Source: Poecilobothrus nobilitatus (lineage: Eukaryota > Arthropoda > Insecta > Diptera > Dolichopodidae). Taken from it: a DNA stretch of 64,000 nucleotides. Under the pieces are notes generated by a model. It searched no databases. It worked only from the letters and a program-made list of their open reading frames with translations, and was not told the origin of the DNA. Each line of letters begins with the position of its first letter. Position 1 is the first letter of the stretch. Location: positions 237,547,825 through 237,611,824 of the forward strand of contig OX352774.1 of NCBI GenBank assembly GCA_947095535.1, in the 5' to 3' direction. This document shows, piece after piece, positions 35,830 through 45,110 of the stretch. A program made the translations under genes and the position numbers.

Positions 35830-36110
35830 AAAATTTAACTTACGGGAATCAACAAACGCCTCTATATGCTACGAGGGCATGCCGGAAAAATAGATAAAAC
35901 AAAGAGAAATTTGTAGGAGATGTAGGAGAGAAGAGGATACTAGTACTGTACGTGTACCCATGTTCTGTGTCACTGCTAAAAACATACGATACATACGAAG
36001 AGTATAGATTAGATCGATGATATATGTAAATGACGAGCGGACAACCGACCAGATCAGTACAAGGAATCGCAGGATGTTGGTGTAAGGAGTGTTAGTGCCC
36101 CAGTCCTTCC
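35830..36110 (+). pseudogene. LINE ORF2 C-terminal cysteine-motif relic (plus strand)
   Basis: From 35906 the plus strand reads EICRRCRREEDTS, then PMFCVTAKNIRYIRRV, stop, then IRSMIYVNDERTTDQI in the same frame. The family pattern is ICRRCxEExET..HxLCxCxAL..xRxxxLG. The second half of the zinc motif is degraded (histidine and one cysteine lost). Upstream, ATRACRKNR...KE suggests the TGHCxLNxHLxKIGKT block in another frame. It differs enough from the minus-strand fragment at 35275-35508 to be a separate insertion or subfamily. Confidence 0.55.
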
Positions 36111-37738
36111 TCAAAATTACAACAAAAACAATGTTATTTTATACTCAATTTTATATAATTAAATTCAGAATATTTACACAGAATTGGCTTAAACTAGTGT
36201 ACAATGTTTTGTGTCAGAAATAATTCAATAATCACACTCACAAGTTGTGAAGAAAATATTGACTACTAACATATTATCTATAAAATAATAATTTGTAAAA
36301 GATACATTATTTCGGCAGCGCGTTTTCATCATAAATCATGCACTTCTTTCATATGAGAAAGAAGAATTCCTCCAGACATAACCTTAAATTAAATAAACAT
36401 TACAAAAGGATACAAATCAGTTTAAATGATATATATATCTTATTCATTCATTTACTCTATTCCCCAATGAAACCAATGATATTTTCTTTAAAAACAAATA
36501 AAAGTTTTCCGAACTAAAAATAATATTAAATAAATTAAATCTTTTTAATAATTTTTTAGTTTCAGTGCATATCCAATGTTGAACTCACACTTTGCTAAAT
36601 AATCTTATATATTATGTATCCTCCAAATCCACATAACCCATATATTTTACATAAGAATATAAAAACATAATGAATTTTTTTTATCCTTCAACAGAAATTT
36701 GAACATAATGACAGTTAATATTATCCTTTTTTCTAAACGCACAATAATAACATAGATATAATATATATCATCTATCTTTTATTCAGGTTTAAGGACATTA
36801 AATGTGTCATAGCTATAATATATTTAGAAATAAGGAGAAAAAAAAAAAATTACCTCGATATTCCACTTATTTTAGTACAATTTTGTATGAATCTTGTAAA
36901 CGTCATACTTTTATGTTTATTCATATCCAGTGTTATCTGAAACTCAACCAGTTTTTGACTTCTTTATTACATAATGTACAAATTATGCATATGTATGTAG
37001 TTATATAATCTCTAAAGGATACTTACGACAATATACATACATAATATTCTTAATTTTATTATTTGTTTATATGTAAATTAATTTTAAATGACGTCATTTT
37101 TATTCACAAAATAAAAATTGTCAATTTTCATTGGCAATACCATTAGAAATTAAAATTTTTTTTTCATTGGCAGGTTTTGGGTTTTTTCAAACATTTTACT
37201 TTATTTGTTGGATTGTTTTTCATGTTCATGTTTTTCAAAATCTTTAACTAAAATAATGTCTTATAATACAATACCAATATTAAAAGATAAGTTATTTTAC
37301 ATGTGGTTACAAAAGAAAAATAAAACCACTAACAAATTTTATTTTAAATTGATTTTTGCTAACTCAGCAGGACAGCACGCACGAAAATTGATTAGATATA
37401 ACGAAAAAGTGGATGAATATTTTAAAGTTTATTTTTGGAAATTTTAATTGATTTTATACGTAGTTATATGTTTTATGATATTATGTGCTATATAGTATAT
37501 AATATAAACAAAATAAATAATATTAGTATATAATTTAATAATAGTACAAAAAAAAAACCTATAATGGCCTTAGTAGTCGATGGTTCAATAATATTGCATT
37601 ACATTTATGTATGTAATATTAATATAAATAAATAAATAAATAAATGATATTATGTTATTTATATGTTATGTTTCTTATGAGTTAATTAAATTGAAAAAAT
37701 AATATTGATCTTTAAAATTTGCATTTTTTTTTTTATTA
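36111..37738. other. AT-rich non-coding sequence
   Basis: No gene was supported. The plus frames at 36802-37008 and 37205-37447 lack recognised domains. A short (AAAT)n run lies at about 37624-37645, and near 37594-37622 an attacat/atgtaat inverted pair forms a small hairpin. Confidence 0.55.
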
Positions 37739-37746
37739 ACTTTTTA
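37739..37746 (+). repeat. 8 bp target-site duplication, left copy
   Basis: ACTTTTTA abuts the first base of the long-TIR element and is repeated exactly at 39364-39371. Confidence 0.85.
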
Positions 37747-37900
37747 GGTGCCCGGTAATAATACCCCAGAAAATAAAGCCAAATCGGCTTTATTTACCTT
37801 CCGATGCGGAAATAAAGCCGAAATCGCGAATTTTGAGTATTCGGCCTTGTTACTGTTTAAAAAAGGAAATAATGCCGAAATTGAAAAAGAAATAAAGTCA
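37747..37900 (+). repeat. Left terminal inverted repeat
   Basis: It contains a perfect palindrome: AAATAAAGCC (37771-37780), 5 nt, GGCTTTATTT (37786-37795). Further AAATAAAGCC, AAATAATGCC and AAATAAAGTC units follow near 37811, 37867 and 37890, so the arm is itself made of a repeated decamer. The match to the right arm fades after about 37885. Confidence 0.85.
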
Positions 37901-38100
37901 AATACCGATTAATAACACCGTCGAATGCCGTAAAATAACAGATGTAAGACAATAAATGTTAATAACAAATTTTTTAAATATTTTCTAACTATTAATAGCA
38001 AATTTTTTGAAAATTTATAGCTACATATTCTGGAAAAAGCGGATATTTAATCGATTATAAAATCCGAATATTTTGAACAATTACTTTTATTTTCCATATT

Positions 38101-38262
38101 ATGGCCAGACCTCGAGAACGCGGCCGCGAGGCGTGTGCCACCCGCGCGCTGCGTGCCGGTAACCGGCGGGCGAACAGCTACATCAAGTAGCCGGTGGGCT
38201 GTTGAGAACTCCCAGGCGGGTGCTTCCCTACGCTGTTGGTATACACGTCCACTGATGCTAAT
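38101..38262. other. Isolated GC-rich island
   Basis: About 160 bp with a base composition unlike anything else in the window, rich in CpG (cgcggccgcgaggcg, cccgcgcgctgcgtgccgg, ggtaaccggcgggcg). A frame without stops spans it (from about 38052 to 38285) and includes ENAAARRVPPARC and TGGRTATSSSRWAVENS. No family was recognised. It carries XhoI (38111) and NotI (38120) recognition sites 9 bp apart, so a cloning or assembly artefact must be considered. A captured host or bacterial fragment, or a LINE/SINE 5' region, are alternatives. Confidence 0.7.
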
Positions 38263-38350
38263 ATCAAAAAAATATTTAAGTTCCTAGAAATGACATTAGA
38301 AATAAATAAAATAATAAATAAAACAAAAATAAATAATATATTTTTATTAT

Positions 38351-38966
38351 GGTACAGTGACAGAACGCCCGAAGAAATAAAGTCCGCGGGCCTTAATTCC
38401 TTTTTAAATTGGAATTAAAGCCCATAATTAAAAGGAATTAAAGTCCGCGGGCTTCCTTTTCGGGCTTCCTTTTGAATTGGAATTAAGACCCACACTACTT
38501 TTTGTTGTTAAAAGAAGAGTGTAATGGAATATGTAGAGCTAACGTATTAGGAGAGATTTTAGAGTTTTGGATAAAAATTGGATACCCCTTTTTTCAAAAT
38601 ATAATATGTATGTGTGCGAGATTCTGATTTGGGAGAGATTTTAGAGTTGGTTCTGGAATCAAGGTTATATCCTTTTTCGAAAATATATGTATATAAGTAA
38701 TACTCCGATTGTCAGGGATTTTGTGAGGGATTTTAGAATTGAATTCAAAATCAGGAGAATATTTAAAAATATGCATATGCGAGTTTTGAATTAGGAGGAT
38801 TATATACATTTTCTGGAAAAAGCGTATAAACCTGATTTTGTAACCATCTCTAAAATCTATCCTAATTCAGAAACTAGCATATGCATATATCTAAATATTC
38901 TGTAAAAAGCGTATCCTTATTTATTTCCAGCGTGATCTATTTCCTCGGGTGTTCTGTCACTGCACC
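38351..38966. mobile_element. Nested TIR element, 616 bp
   Basis: Termini GGTACAGTGACAGAACGCCC (38351 onward) and, inverted, GGTGCAGTGACAGAACACCC (from 38966), continuing CGA(A/G)GAAATA. I count 26 of 29 matches. Flanks are TTTTATTAT and TTTTAATAT, an 8/9 match that could be a 9 bp duplication. The ends share CCCGAAGAAATAAAGTC with the surrounding element's ends, suggesting a related family inserted into its relative. The left part has inverted and direct ggaattaaagtccgcgggc units (38373-38480). The right part holds the family C core module. No coding capacity. Confidence 0.75.
38545..38905. repeat. Family C core module, imperfect tandem then inverted
   Basis: Units of about 80-100 bp containing (g)gagagattttagagtt, caaaatca, a tat-cc or ttttc(t/c)gaaaa block, and tatgcatatgcgag. 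Direct units start near 38549, 38631 and 38728. From about 38825 the module appears inverted (cctgattttgtaacc, tctaaaatctatcctaattc, atatgcatatatc). Related modules occur at 40290, 42755 and, reversed, 52130. Confidence 0.6.
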
Positions 38967-39214
38967 TTTTAATATAACTGAAAAAAAAAATAAGAGGGTG
39001 TTTAGATTTGGTAACAAAATCACGTTTGCCTCCCTTTTCCAGAGTAAATTTGTTCTGGAAAAATAGAACACTCTGATTTCATATTCAAGTCTAAATTATT
39101 TAATTATTAATTATTTATTCCCTATTAATTATTTTTTATGCATATTTCAACAGAAATTCCTCATGTATCACTGATGTCAAAATCAAAAGAAAAAATGAAA
39201 TACATATTTAGAAA

Positions 39215-39363
39215 ATGGAAATAAGGTCGATTCGACTTTATTTCCTTTTTAAAGCGGTAATAAAGCCGAATTTTTGAAATTCGCGATTTCGACATTATAT
39301 CCGCATCAGAAGGGAAATAAAGCCGCATCGACTTTATTTCTTGGGGCATTATTTTCGGGCACC
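39215..39363 (-). repeat. Right terminal inverted repeat
   Basis: It contains near-palindromes GAAATAAAG...CTTTATTTC (39314-39340) and GGAAATAAGGTCGA...TCGACTTTATTTCC (about 39217-39246). Read inward from 39363 it follows the left arm base by base, with roughly one difference in five. Confidence 0.85.
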
Positions 39364-39371
39364 ACTTTTTA
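39364..39371 (+). repeat. 8 bp target-site duplication, right copy
   Basis: ACTTTTTA, identical to 37739-37746. Confidence 0.85.
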
Positions 39372-40142
39372 TTTTATTGTTTGTGTACAGTTTTTTTTTG
39401 TACAGTCTTGTTCTATCTTAACCTACAAAAAAATATTGCATATGCTCGGGAGCAATTTTAATGCAAAATCAATTATCCCTTCAATTTGTTTAAATAAAAT
39501 TTTTTTGGACTGTCTATCATTAGTTATTTTAGTTAGTTATAAATTAGAAAAATATAAGTTGACAGTAATTTTTTTTCTTTATTTATTTATTTTATTTGTT
39601 TTAAAGCCATAGCCGTAGCCGTAACGGTCTGGCTTGAGATTTTTTTTTCTTTTTCCTTGTTTTAACAATTTTTATATTTTTAGTTTAGTTTAATTAACGT
39701 TTAATACCGTTTTAGCACACGATGAATTCCATAATCATACTTAATTCTGTCTGATATGTAAAATTAAAGAAAAAAATAAATAAATGAAAAATTTAATTCA
39801 AGTAAAAACATTTAAATAAATTTTTTTTGTTTTTCAACTTATTTCGAAAAATGTGAGAAACTTCGAATACAAAGAACACATTTTTTTTTAAATGAACTTA
39901 ACATTTATAAAAAATTATAATATATTATAAAAAAAGTAAATAAACTAATTTTCAGCTAATTGTTAATACTATTTATTACCATTGGACCATCGATATACTA
40001 TTTTGTTTGCATTTTACAAATTACATGTATGAATAATATAATAATAATAAAGAGAAATTTATCGCAGTCTGTAAAGAAAAAGCCAGAAATATCAATTTAG
40101 TTAAATGAAAAAGTTTTTAAAAATGGGAATCAAACGGGAGCA
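39372..40142. other. AT-rich non-coding sequence
   Basis: No supported feature. The frame starting inside the long-TIR element (39274-39612) runs through its end and is not a gene. Confidence 0.6.
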
Positions 40143-40149
40143 TGTAATA

Positions 40150-40410
40150 TGCCTGAATTTAATTTGCCTATATTAACATTTGCCTGTATTGCATTTGCCT
40201 ATCGTATCGTTTCCCTGTATTTTTATTTGGCTGAATTTCATTTGACTGGATTTTATTTGTATATTTATATATATATATATGTATATGAGCGAAGCTAAAT
40301 TGGGAGGGATTTTAATAAATTCAAAATCAAAGGTAAAAGGCCGTTTACAGAATATGTATATAATATATATTTTTGTATAATATAAAATACAGGCAAATGA
40401 AATACAGGCT
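40150..40410. mobile_element. Foldback-like element, family C, 261 bp
   Basis: Ends are TGCCTGAATTTAATTTGCC and, inverted, AGCCTGTATTTCATTTGCC. The arms are built of short repeats of the type catttgcctgtatt, several in the left arm (40150-40260) and two in the right (40386-40410). Exact 7 bp TGTAATA flanks both sides (40143-40149 and 40411-40417). The core carries gggagggattttaataaatt and ccgtttacagaatatg, shared with 42840. Subrepeat-built arms are typical of foldback elements. It is non-coding. Confidence 0.75.
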
Positions 40411-40417
40411 TGTAATA

Positions 40418-42749
40418 GTAACCCGAAGCAAGCATAGAGAACATACTATTTCCTTCGAAAATATTTTGGATAAATACATTTAAGGCTCTAGTTTTTTACC
40501 TTTTAAATTATTATGTTTACAAAAATACGAACGGATAGACATATATTTAAGTAGATTCAAATATTTCCTTTTTAATAATCCCTATAATAAATAAATTGTA
40601 AAACCTTTAAAATCTTTTTGTTTATAGTTAATTATTATTTCTATACTATGGTATAAAAAAAAAATGTTTATTCCAGAAGTTTAATGAGTCTAATATAGAC
40701 AATATTTACATCGTAATTATCTCTTTGACAAATATAATATCATCATTATCACTATAATCATCATTGCTATAATTATCATATATGTATATTTAAATATAGT
40801 GCCTGAAGGTCAATATCGATTTTAATAAAGTTTTCATGTCACATATATGTCACAATATGATATAAGCAAAAAAAAAAAAACATTTGATCCAACCCATTGA
40901 CAATCAAACATGAATGTAACCGATGTCCTTTGTAAACATATTACATAAAAATATTCTATCATATAAATAGAATTTTGTAATCTATTGTTATAACCTTTTG
41001 TTTTTTTATTCTTTTTTGATTATCTCTTTTTGGTTTTTTTTTTTAAATAATCTATTTTCGTATTTTTATATTTATTATTTATTTTATTTTTGTTATTTTA
41101 CATATGAAAAATAAAGAGAACATTCATTCATAGCAACTGGATTATTTCATTTAGAAAACATTTTTCTTTTTCAATCCTGAGATAATACAGAAAAAAGACA
41201 TAGGATGTCCTTTATTTTGACATACTGTAACATAAAATAAAAAATTTGAATTAATAATATGAATATTATTTTATTTCATGTTATAACTTTTTTTAAACTT
41301 ACATTTTCCATTTCTTATTTTCTCCTAAATTTTTAATTTATAAAGGTAAGCATAAGAAAATCCTAATCATAAGAAAGCAAAAAGAAAAATTAAAACTAAA
41401 CATAAAAATTTTTATATCCAAAATATAAATTTTGTCTTGTTTCAAATAGGCGAAAAAAATAATAATTTTTATTTTTATATTCCATTTGATATGATCCTTT
41501 TTTAGTCAACAGGAAGTTATTATCCTGACATGGGTACAATTACCAAAAAAAAATTTATAAAACGAAATAAATTGTTTACGTTATTGGAGTCACATACTTT
41601 GCAAAAGAAAATTTCAAAAATGATTGACCAACATACATTTTAATCAGATCATATTGTTTGGAAACTCCATTCAAACAGTGGAAGGAATACGCATTAAAAA
41701 GTCAGACAGTATCAAATACCTTATGGATACCTAGATATTAACTATTTATTCAACTATTTATTTAAATTCAAAGAATATGTATATGTATATGCATATGAAT
41801 ATGTATATGTATATATGGATATGTATAAAAGAAGAAAAGTTAACGAACCGTTATGGTATTACTTACATTTTTTTTATTCAAAATACCTTTTATTAACTTA
41901 TATTCGTCCAACTATTAGTTTATTGATGCCACATATGCCTCAATATCAGTACCGCCTCAGTCATAGAAAATTACGTTTGATAGAAAAAAAAATTTATAAG
42001 GAAGTGTACTAAAATAGAACTTCGGAATCCAATTATAACAAATACTTCTAAAATGGAGTAAAGTACAATTTCGCAAAGGACAACTTTATAATACGAATAA
42101 TTTGTAATCATATTCAGTAAATCAATAAATAATTATTTAATTGGTCATCATTGTTATGAAAACGATGTATTTGTATTCAAAATAGTTTAACAACAAATTT
42201 TATTCTGTCTGAATATAAAATGACTGTATCGCCATAAAATGACTGTATCAAAGATGTTATCTTTATACCTAGAATAATACCATTACAAAAGAAATGTTTC
42301 AGATAATTAAATATTAATTAACACTACAGAATATTAATTAAAAATACCTATAAAATAAAAAAAGAATTAATATTGGAGGATAATACATAGATAGTAGATA
42401 CTTTCAATTATATTAGAAACATTTATTATAATTATTTTGCATTAAATATAAACATTAATACTTTATTTATATTACGGTTCTTCAAAATTAAGATTTCAGA
42501 AAAAAAAAATTATTTTCTTTAAAGACTTTATAATTTAATCCTTAAATATACAATTAAATTAAACAGTTAAATAATTGTTCAAAGATGATGCAGTGGTTAT
42601 AAAATAAAACTAAATAATTCTTTTAAAATAAAGTATATTAAAAAATTATTTTCTACATGACTAATTCACACACATTCCTTTTTAAAAAAAATTGTTCAGT
42701 ATAACTTATATTTTAAGTTTTTGCCATAATATATGCAATTTTTAAATTT
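40418..42749. other. AT-rich non-coding sequence
   Basis: No gene was supported. At 42215-42258 ataaaatgactgtatc occurs twice, 19 bp apart. The small plus frame 41815-42012 lies downstream of a microsatellite and has no recognised domain. Confidence 0.55.
41774..41827 (+). repeat. (ATGTAT)n microsatellite
   Basis: About nine hexamer-like units (atgtat, atgcat, atgaat variants). Confidence 0.85.
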
Positions 42750-42754
42750 CAATT

Positions 42755-42965
42755 CGAGAGATTTTAGAGTTGCATTCAAAAGCAGGGCTTTACGCTTTTC
42801 TCAGATTATTTATGTATATATGTATATGTGAGAATCTGAATTAGAAGGGACTTTAGTGAATTCAAAATCAAAGTTGTAGGCCTTTTACAGAATATTCATA
42901 TAATATATTTTTGCATAATATGGAATACAGTCAAATTAAATACAGGTAAATGAAATACAATAGGT
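42755..42965 (+). mobile_element. Family C element, left end missing
   Basis: Core module twice (gagagattttagagttgc at 42760; aagggactttagtgaattc at 42847, then ggccttttacagaatatt), followed by the right arm repeats gaatacagtcaaattaaa and tacaggtaaatgaaatac. The left arm with tttgcctgtatt units is absent, so the copy is truncated or its left part has decayed. Confidence 0.6.
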
Positions 42966-43644
42966 TAAAAACCTTTGTAACCCATCAAAAAGATAGACAA
43001 AATTTTATCCATTTATGTAAAATAAATATGTTTATTTCATTTTGTTTATTTGCCGTCCTTGTTTTTTTAAAGAACAAATACTTTCTCTAATTTGAATTTT
43101 TTGAAAATGATTGAAAAACTTTTAGGATTAAATTTAACATATTTAATATATCCACGTTATGAATAAATTCAATTTTACCTATTTTTTTTTTCTTTATTTA
43201 AATTTTATATATATAACTTATATTTTACCTATTGGCTATTAATGTTTTATAATCTAATTAAAAAACTTTTCTTTATTCTTTTTCGATCATAAATTTTTGT
43301 TCTATTCAATTTTTATTAAAAAAAAAAAATTAACTTTTTAGAATAGTTTGAACGAAATATGATTAAATTTTAAGACCTGTATTAAGAAGATACAAAGAGT
43401 ATATAAATATTAAAATTTGATAGTGATTCTTCAGGTTACATGTGCAACATTTTTAAGTTAAGGAAGGAAAAAAAAGTGGCTAATTTTAAATCTTTTCAAG
43501 TTGACTTTTTCTAAAAATTTTAAGATTCAATGTTTTTTTAAATACTACCTATATTTTGTGAAATTTATAGGAGTTGACAAGGACAGAGTTTTAGTAAAAT
43601 AAATTTTCTTAATAAAAATGAATAAAAAACTAATTATAGCATAT
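42966..43644. other. AT-rich non-coding sequence
   Basis: No supported feature. Confidence 0.55.
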
Positions 43645-44036
43645 TTATACCGGTATGAAAGTCGTTCTCGGGATATAATAAATTTATAAATACATTTCCC
43701 ACGCTTTAAAGGAGATGAGATAGAAATGCCTAAGTATATATAATCAAATTCTGAGTAGATTAAATCATGTATGTTAGTTCGTTTGTCCATACATCCATCC
43801 GATAACTACGCCGGTCGAGTTTACTGAATTTCAATAATGAAACTAACAAAACAATTTTACAAAATGGAGAAATTTTAAAATTCTCGCTCCTTTAGTTTTT
43901 TAGGAATCGTGCGAACGGTCGGACGTACAAGAATAAAATAGACATTGCTATATCTATTTCATCTCCTTAAAGGCGTCACAAACATAATGGTAAATTTATT
44001 ATACCCTGAGAATTATACGTTTTTACGGGGAGTATA
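43645..44036. mobile_element. Palindromic (head-to-head) family A element
   Basis: The right part (about 43840-44036) is the 3' end of family A on the plus strand: ggaatcgtgcgaacggtcgg, then aaggcgtcacaaacataatgg and ttattataccctg. The left part (43645-43810) is the same end inverted: cgggatataataaattt, cccacgctttaaaggagatg, gtttgtccatacatcc. The arms are about 90-150 bp with recognisable mismatches, joined by a short centre. This could be a foldback derivative of the family or two inverted insertions that were trimmed. It has no coding capacity; frames here (such as 43545-43790 minus) are by-products. Confidence 0.65.
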
Positions 44037-44879
44037 AGGACAGACCTTTGAAGAAGATAAGAATTTTTTTGAATATTATTTGGAATAAAAAATTACAGAA
44101 CTTGCCGGGCATGCTACAGGACTCCTTGACAAATTCCAAGACAAGATTCAATGATTTGCTTTTTGAAGTATGTATTTACGATTCTGCAAAATTTTTAAGG
44201 GGTACCAAAATTCTCCCAGCCTATTTCATTTTTTCAAAAGAAAAGAAATTTCTGTTAGAAAAAACCAAAATAAATTCTACTAATAATATTGCAATTAATG
44301 TTTTTGTGTAGAAAATAAGTATATATCTATCTATCTATAAATAAATAAAAATAAATCATAAATATTTTTTTTTTTGCTTATAGATTAACTTAAGTCAAAG
44401 CGAATGTCAAATAAATTTTCTCGTAAAGAAAAAAGCTATATTGTGTAGGTTGATTTACTTTTTTTAATCAACCTTGAAATTTACCATTAAAAAACGACTT
44501 TTATAAAAAGAAAAAAAAAAGTCTGAAATATTAAAATTAGAAATCAATTAATTATAAATTTATTCTTGTAGTTTTGATTTTGAAAAGAAAAAAATTCGCA
44601 CAATTAAAAGTTTAAGAAAAAAACTATAAATATTATCTATTAATAATACATAGTGTTTAAAATTTTAAAAATCATATTTGGTTTGGTTTAAATGATGCAA
44701 AAACGTAACTGTATAAATTGCAGTAGATAAATAAAGATATAATAAATTATATCACCATCTTGCCAATCTTTAGGATATAACCTTTCCTACTTTCCTATCC
44801 CTACTTCCTAGCCAATATACTACGTTAGCAGCTAAGGATTTCACCCCATTTACTAAAGGGGGAGATGGGTTTAGTCAAT
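44037..44879. other. Non-coding sequence
   Basis: The plus frame 44048-44311 (87 codons) has no recognised domain. A caccccat...agggggagatggg inverted block near 44844-44870 precedes the LINE tail and could be part of it. Confidence 0.5.
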
Positions 44880-45110
44880 AAGAATGACATTACCAAGGGA
44901 AAATTGTTGGTGTCTTTGGAAGATTCCCACTTCCCCTAAGAAAAAAAAAAAATACAACTTTTCAAAAAGAAACGTATACAGATTCGCTTCCAATTTACCT
45001 TCCAACTCTCTCTCATTATCCTATTTCCCTTTAAATCCTCTCCCATTACCTAAACCTAAAATAACTATAAGTATAAAGAAACCCTTTCCTAGATTTGGTG
45101 TAAAAACAAA
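44880..45110 (+). pseudogene. LINE C-terminal tail relic (family L)
   Basis: The frame gives YNFSKRNVYRFASNLPSNSLSLSYF near 44955-45025, then PLPLPKP. It matches the C-terminal end at 33680-33800 (KKNLYRFIFNLSSNS) and 56150-56220 (NENLFKFVSNLSSN), also at DNA level (ttcg-tt-caattta-cttccaa, then ctaaacctaca or ctaaacctaaa). The family pattern is FPxxYNLxxFKxNVYRF. Upstream RT sequence is not recognisable. Confidence 0.55.

Larger units (their letters stand above)
37747..39363. mobile_element. Long-TIR DNA transposon, non-autonomous, 1617 bp
   Basis: Both ends start GGTGCCCG and continue in parallel for at least 130 bp (left from 37747; right read inward from 39363). Matching landmarks are AATAAT(A/G)CCCCA, AATAAAG(C/T)C, CGGCTTTATTT, CGATGCGG/TGATGCGG, GAAATCGCGAATTT, TTCGGC and AAAAAGGAAATAA. 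Exact 8 bp duplications flank it. Long TIRs starting GG with an 8-9 bp duplication fit Mutator-like (MULE) or foldback-type elements; Merlin and P-type are alternatives. No transposase motif (DDE/D with flanking conserved blocks) was seen, so it should need enzyme in trans. It contains a second TIR element (38351-38966) and a GC-rich island (38101-38262). Confidence 0.85.

Noticed and set aside
38101..38190. Arginine-rich small protein starting ATGGCCAGACCTCG
   Set aside because: The frame stops after 29 codons and reflects GC-rich composition; the alternative stop-free frame is described under the GC island instead.
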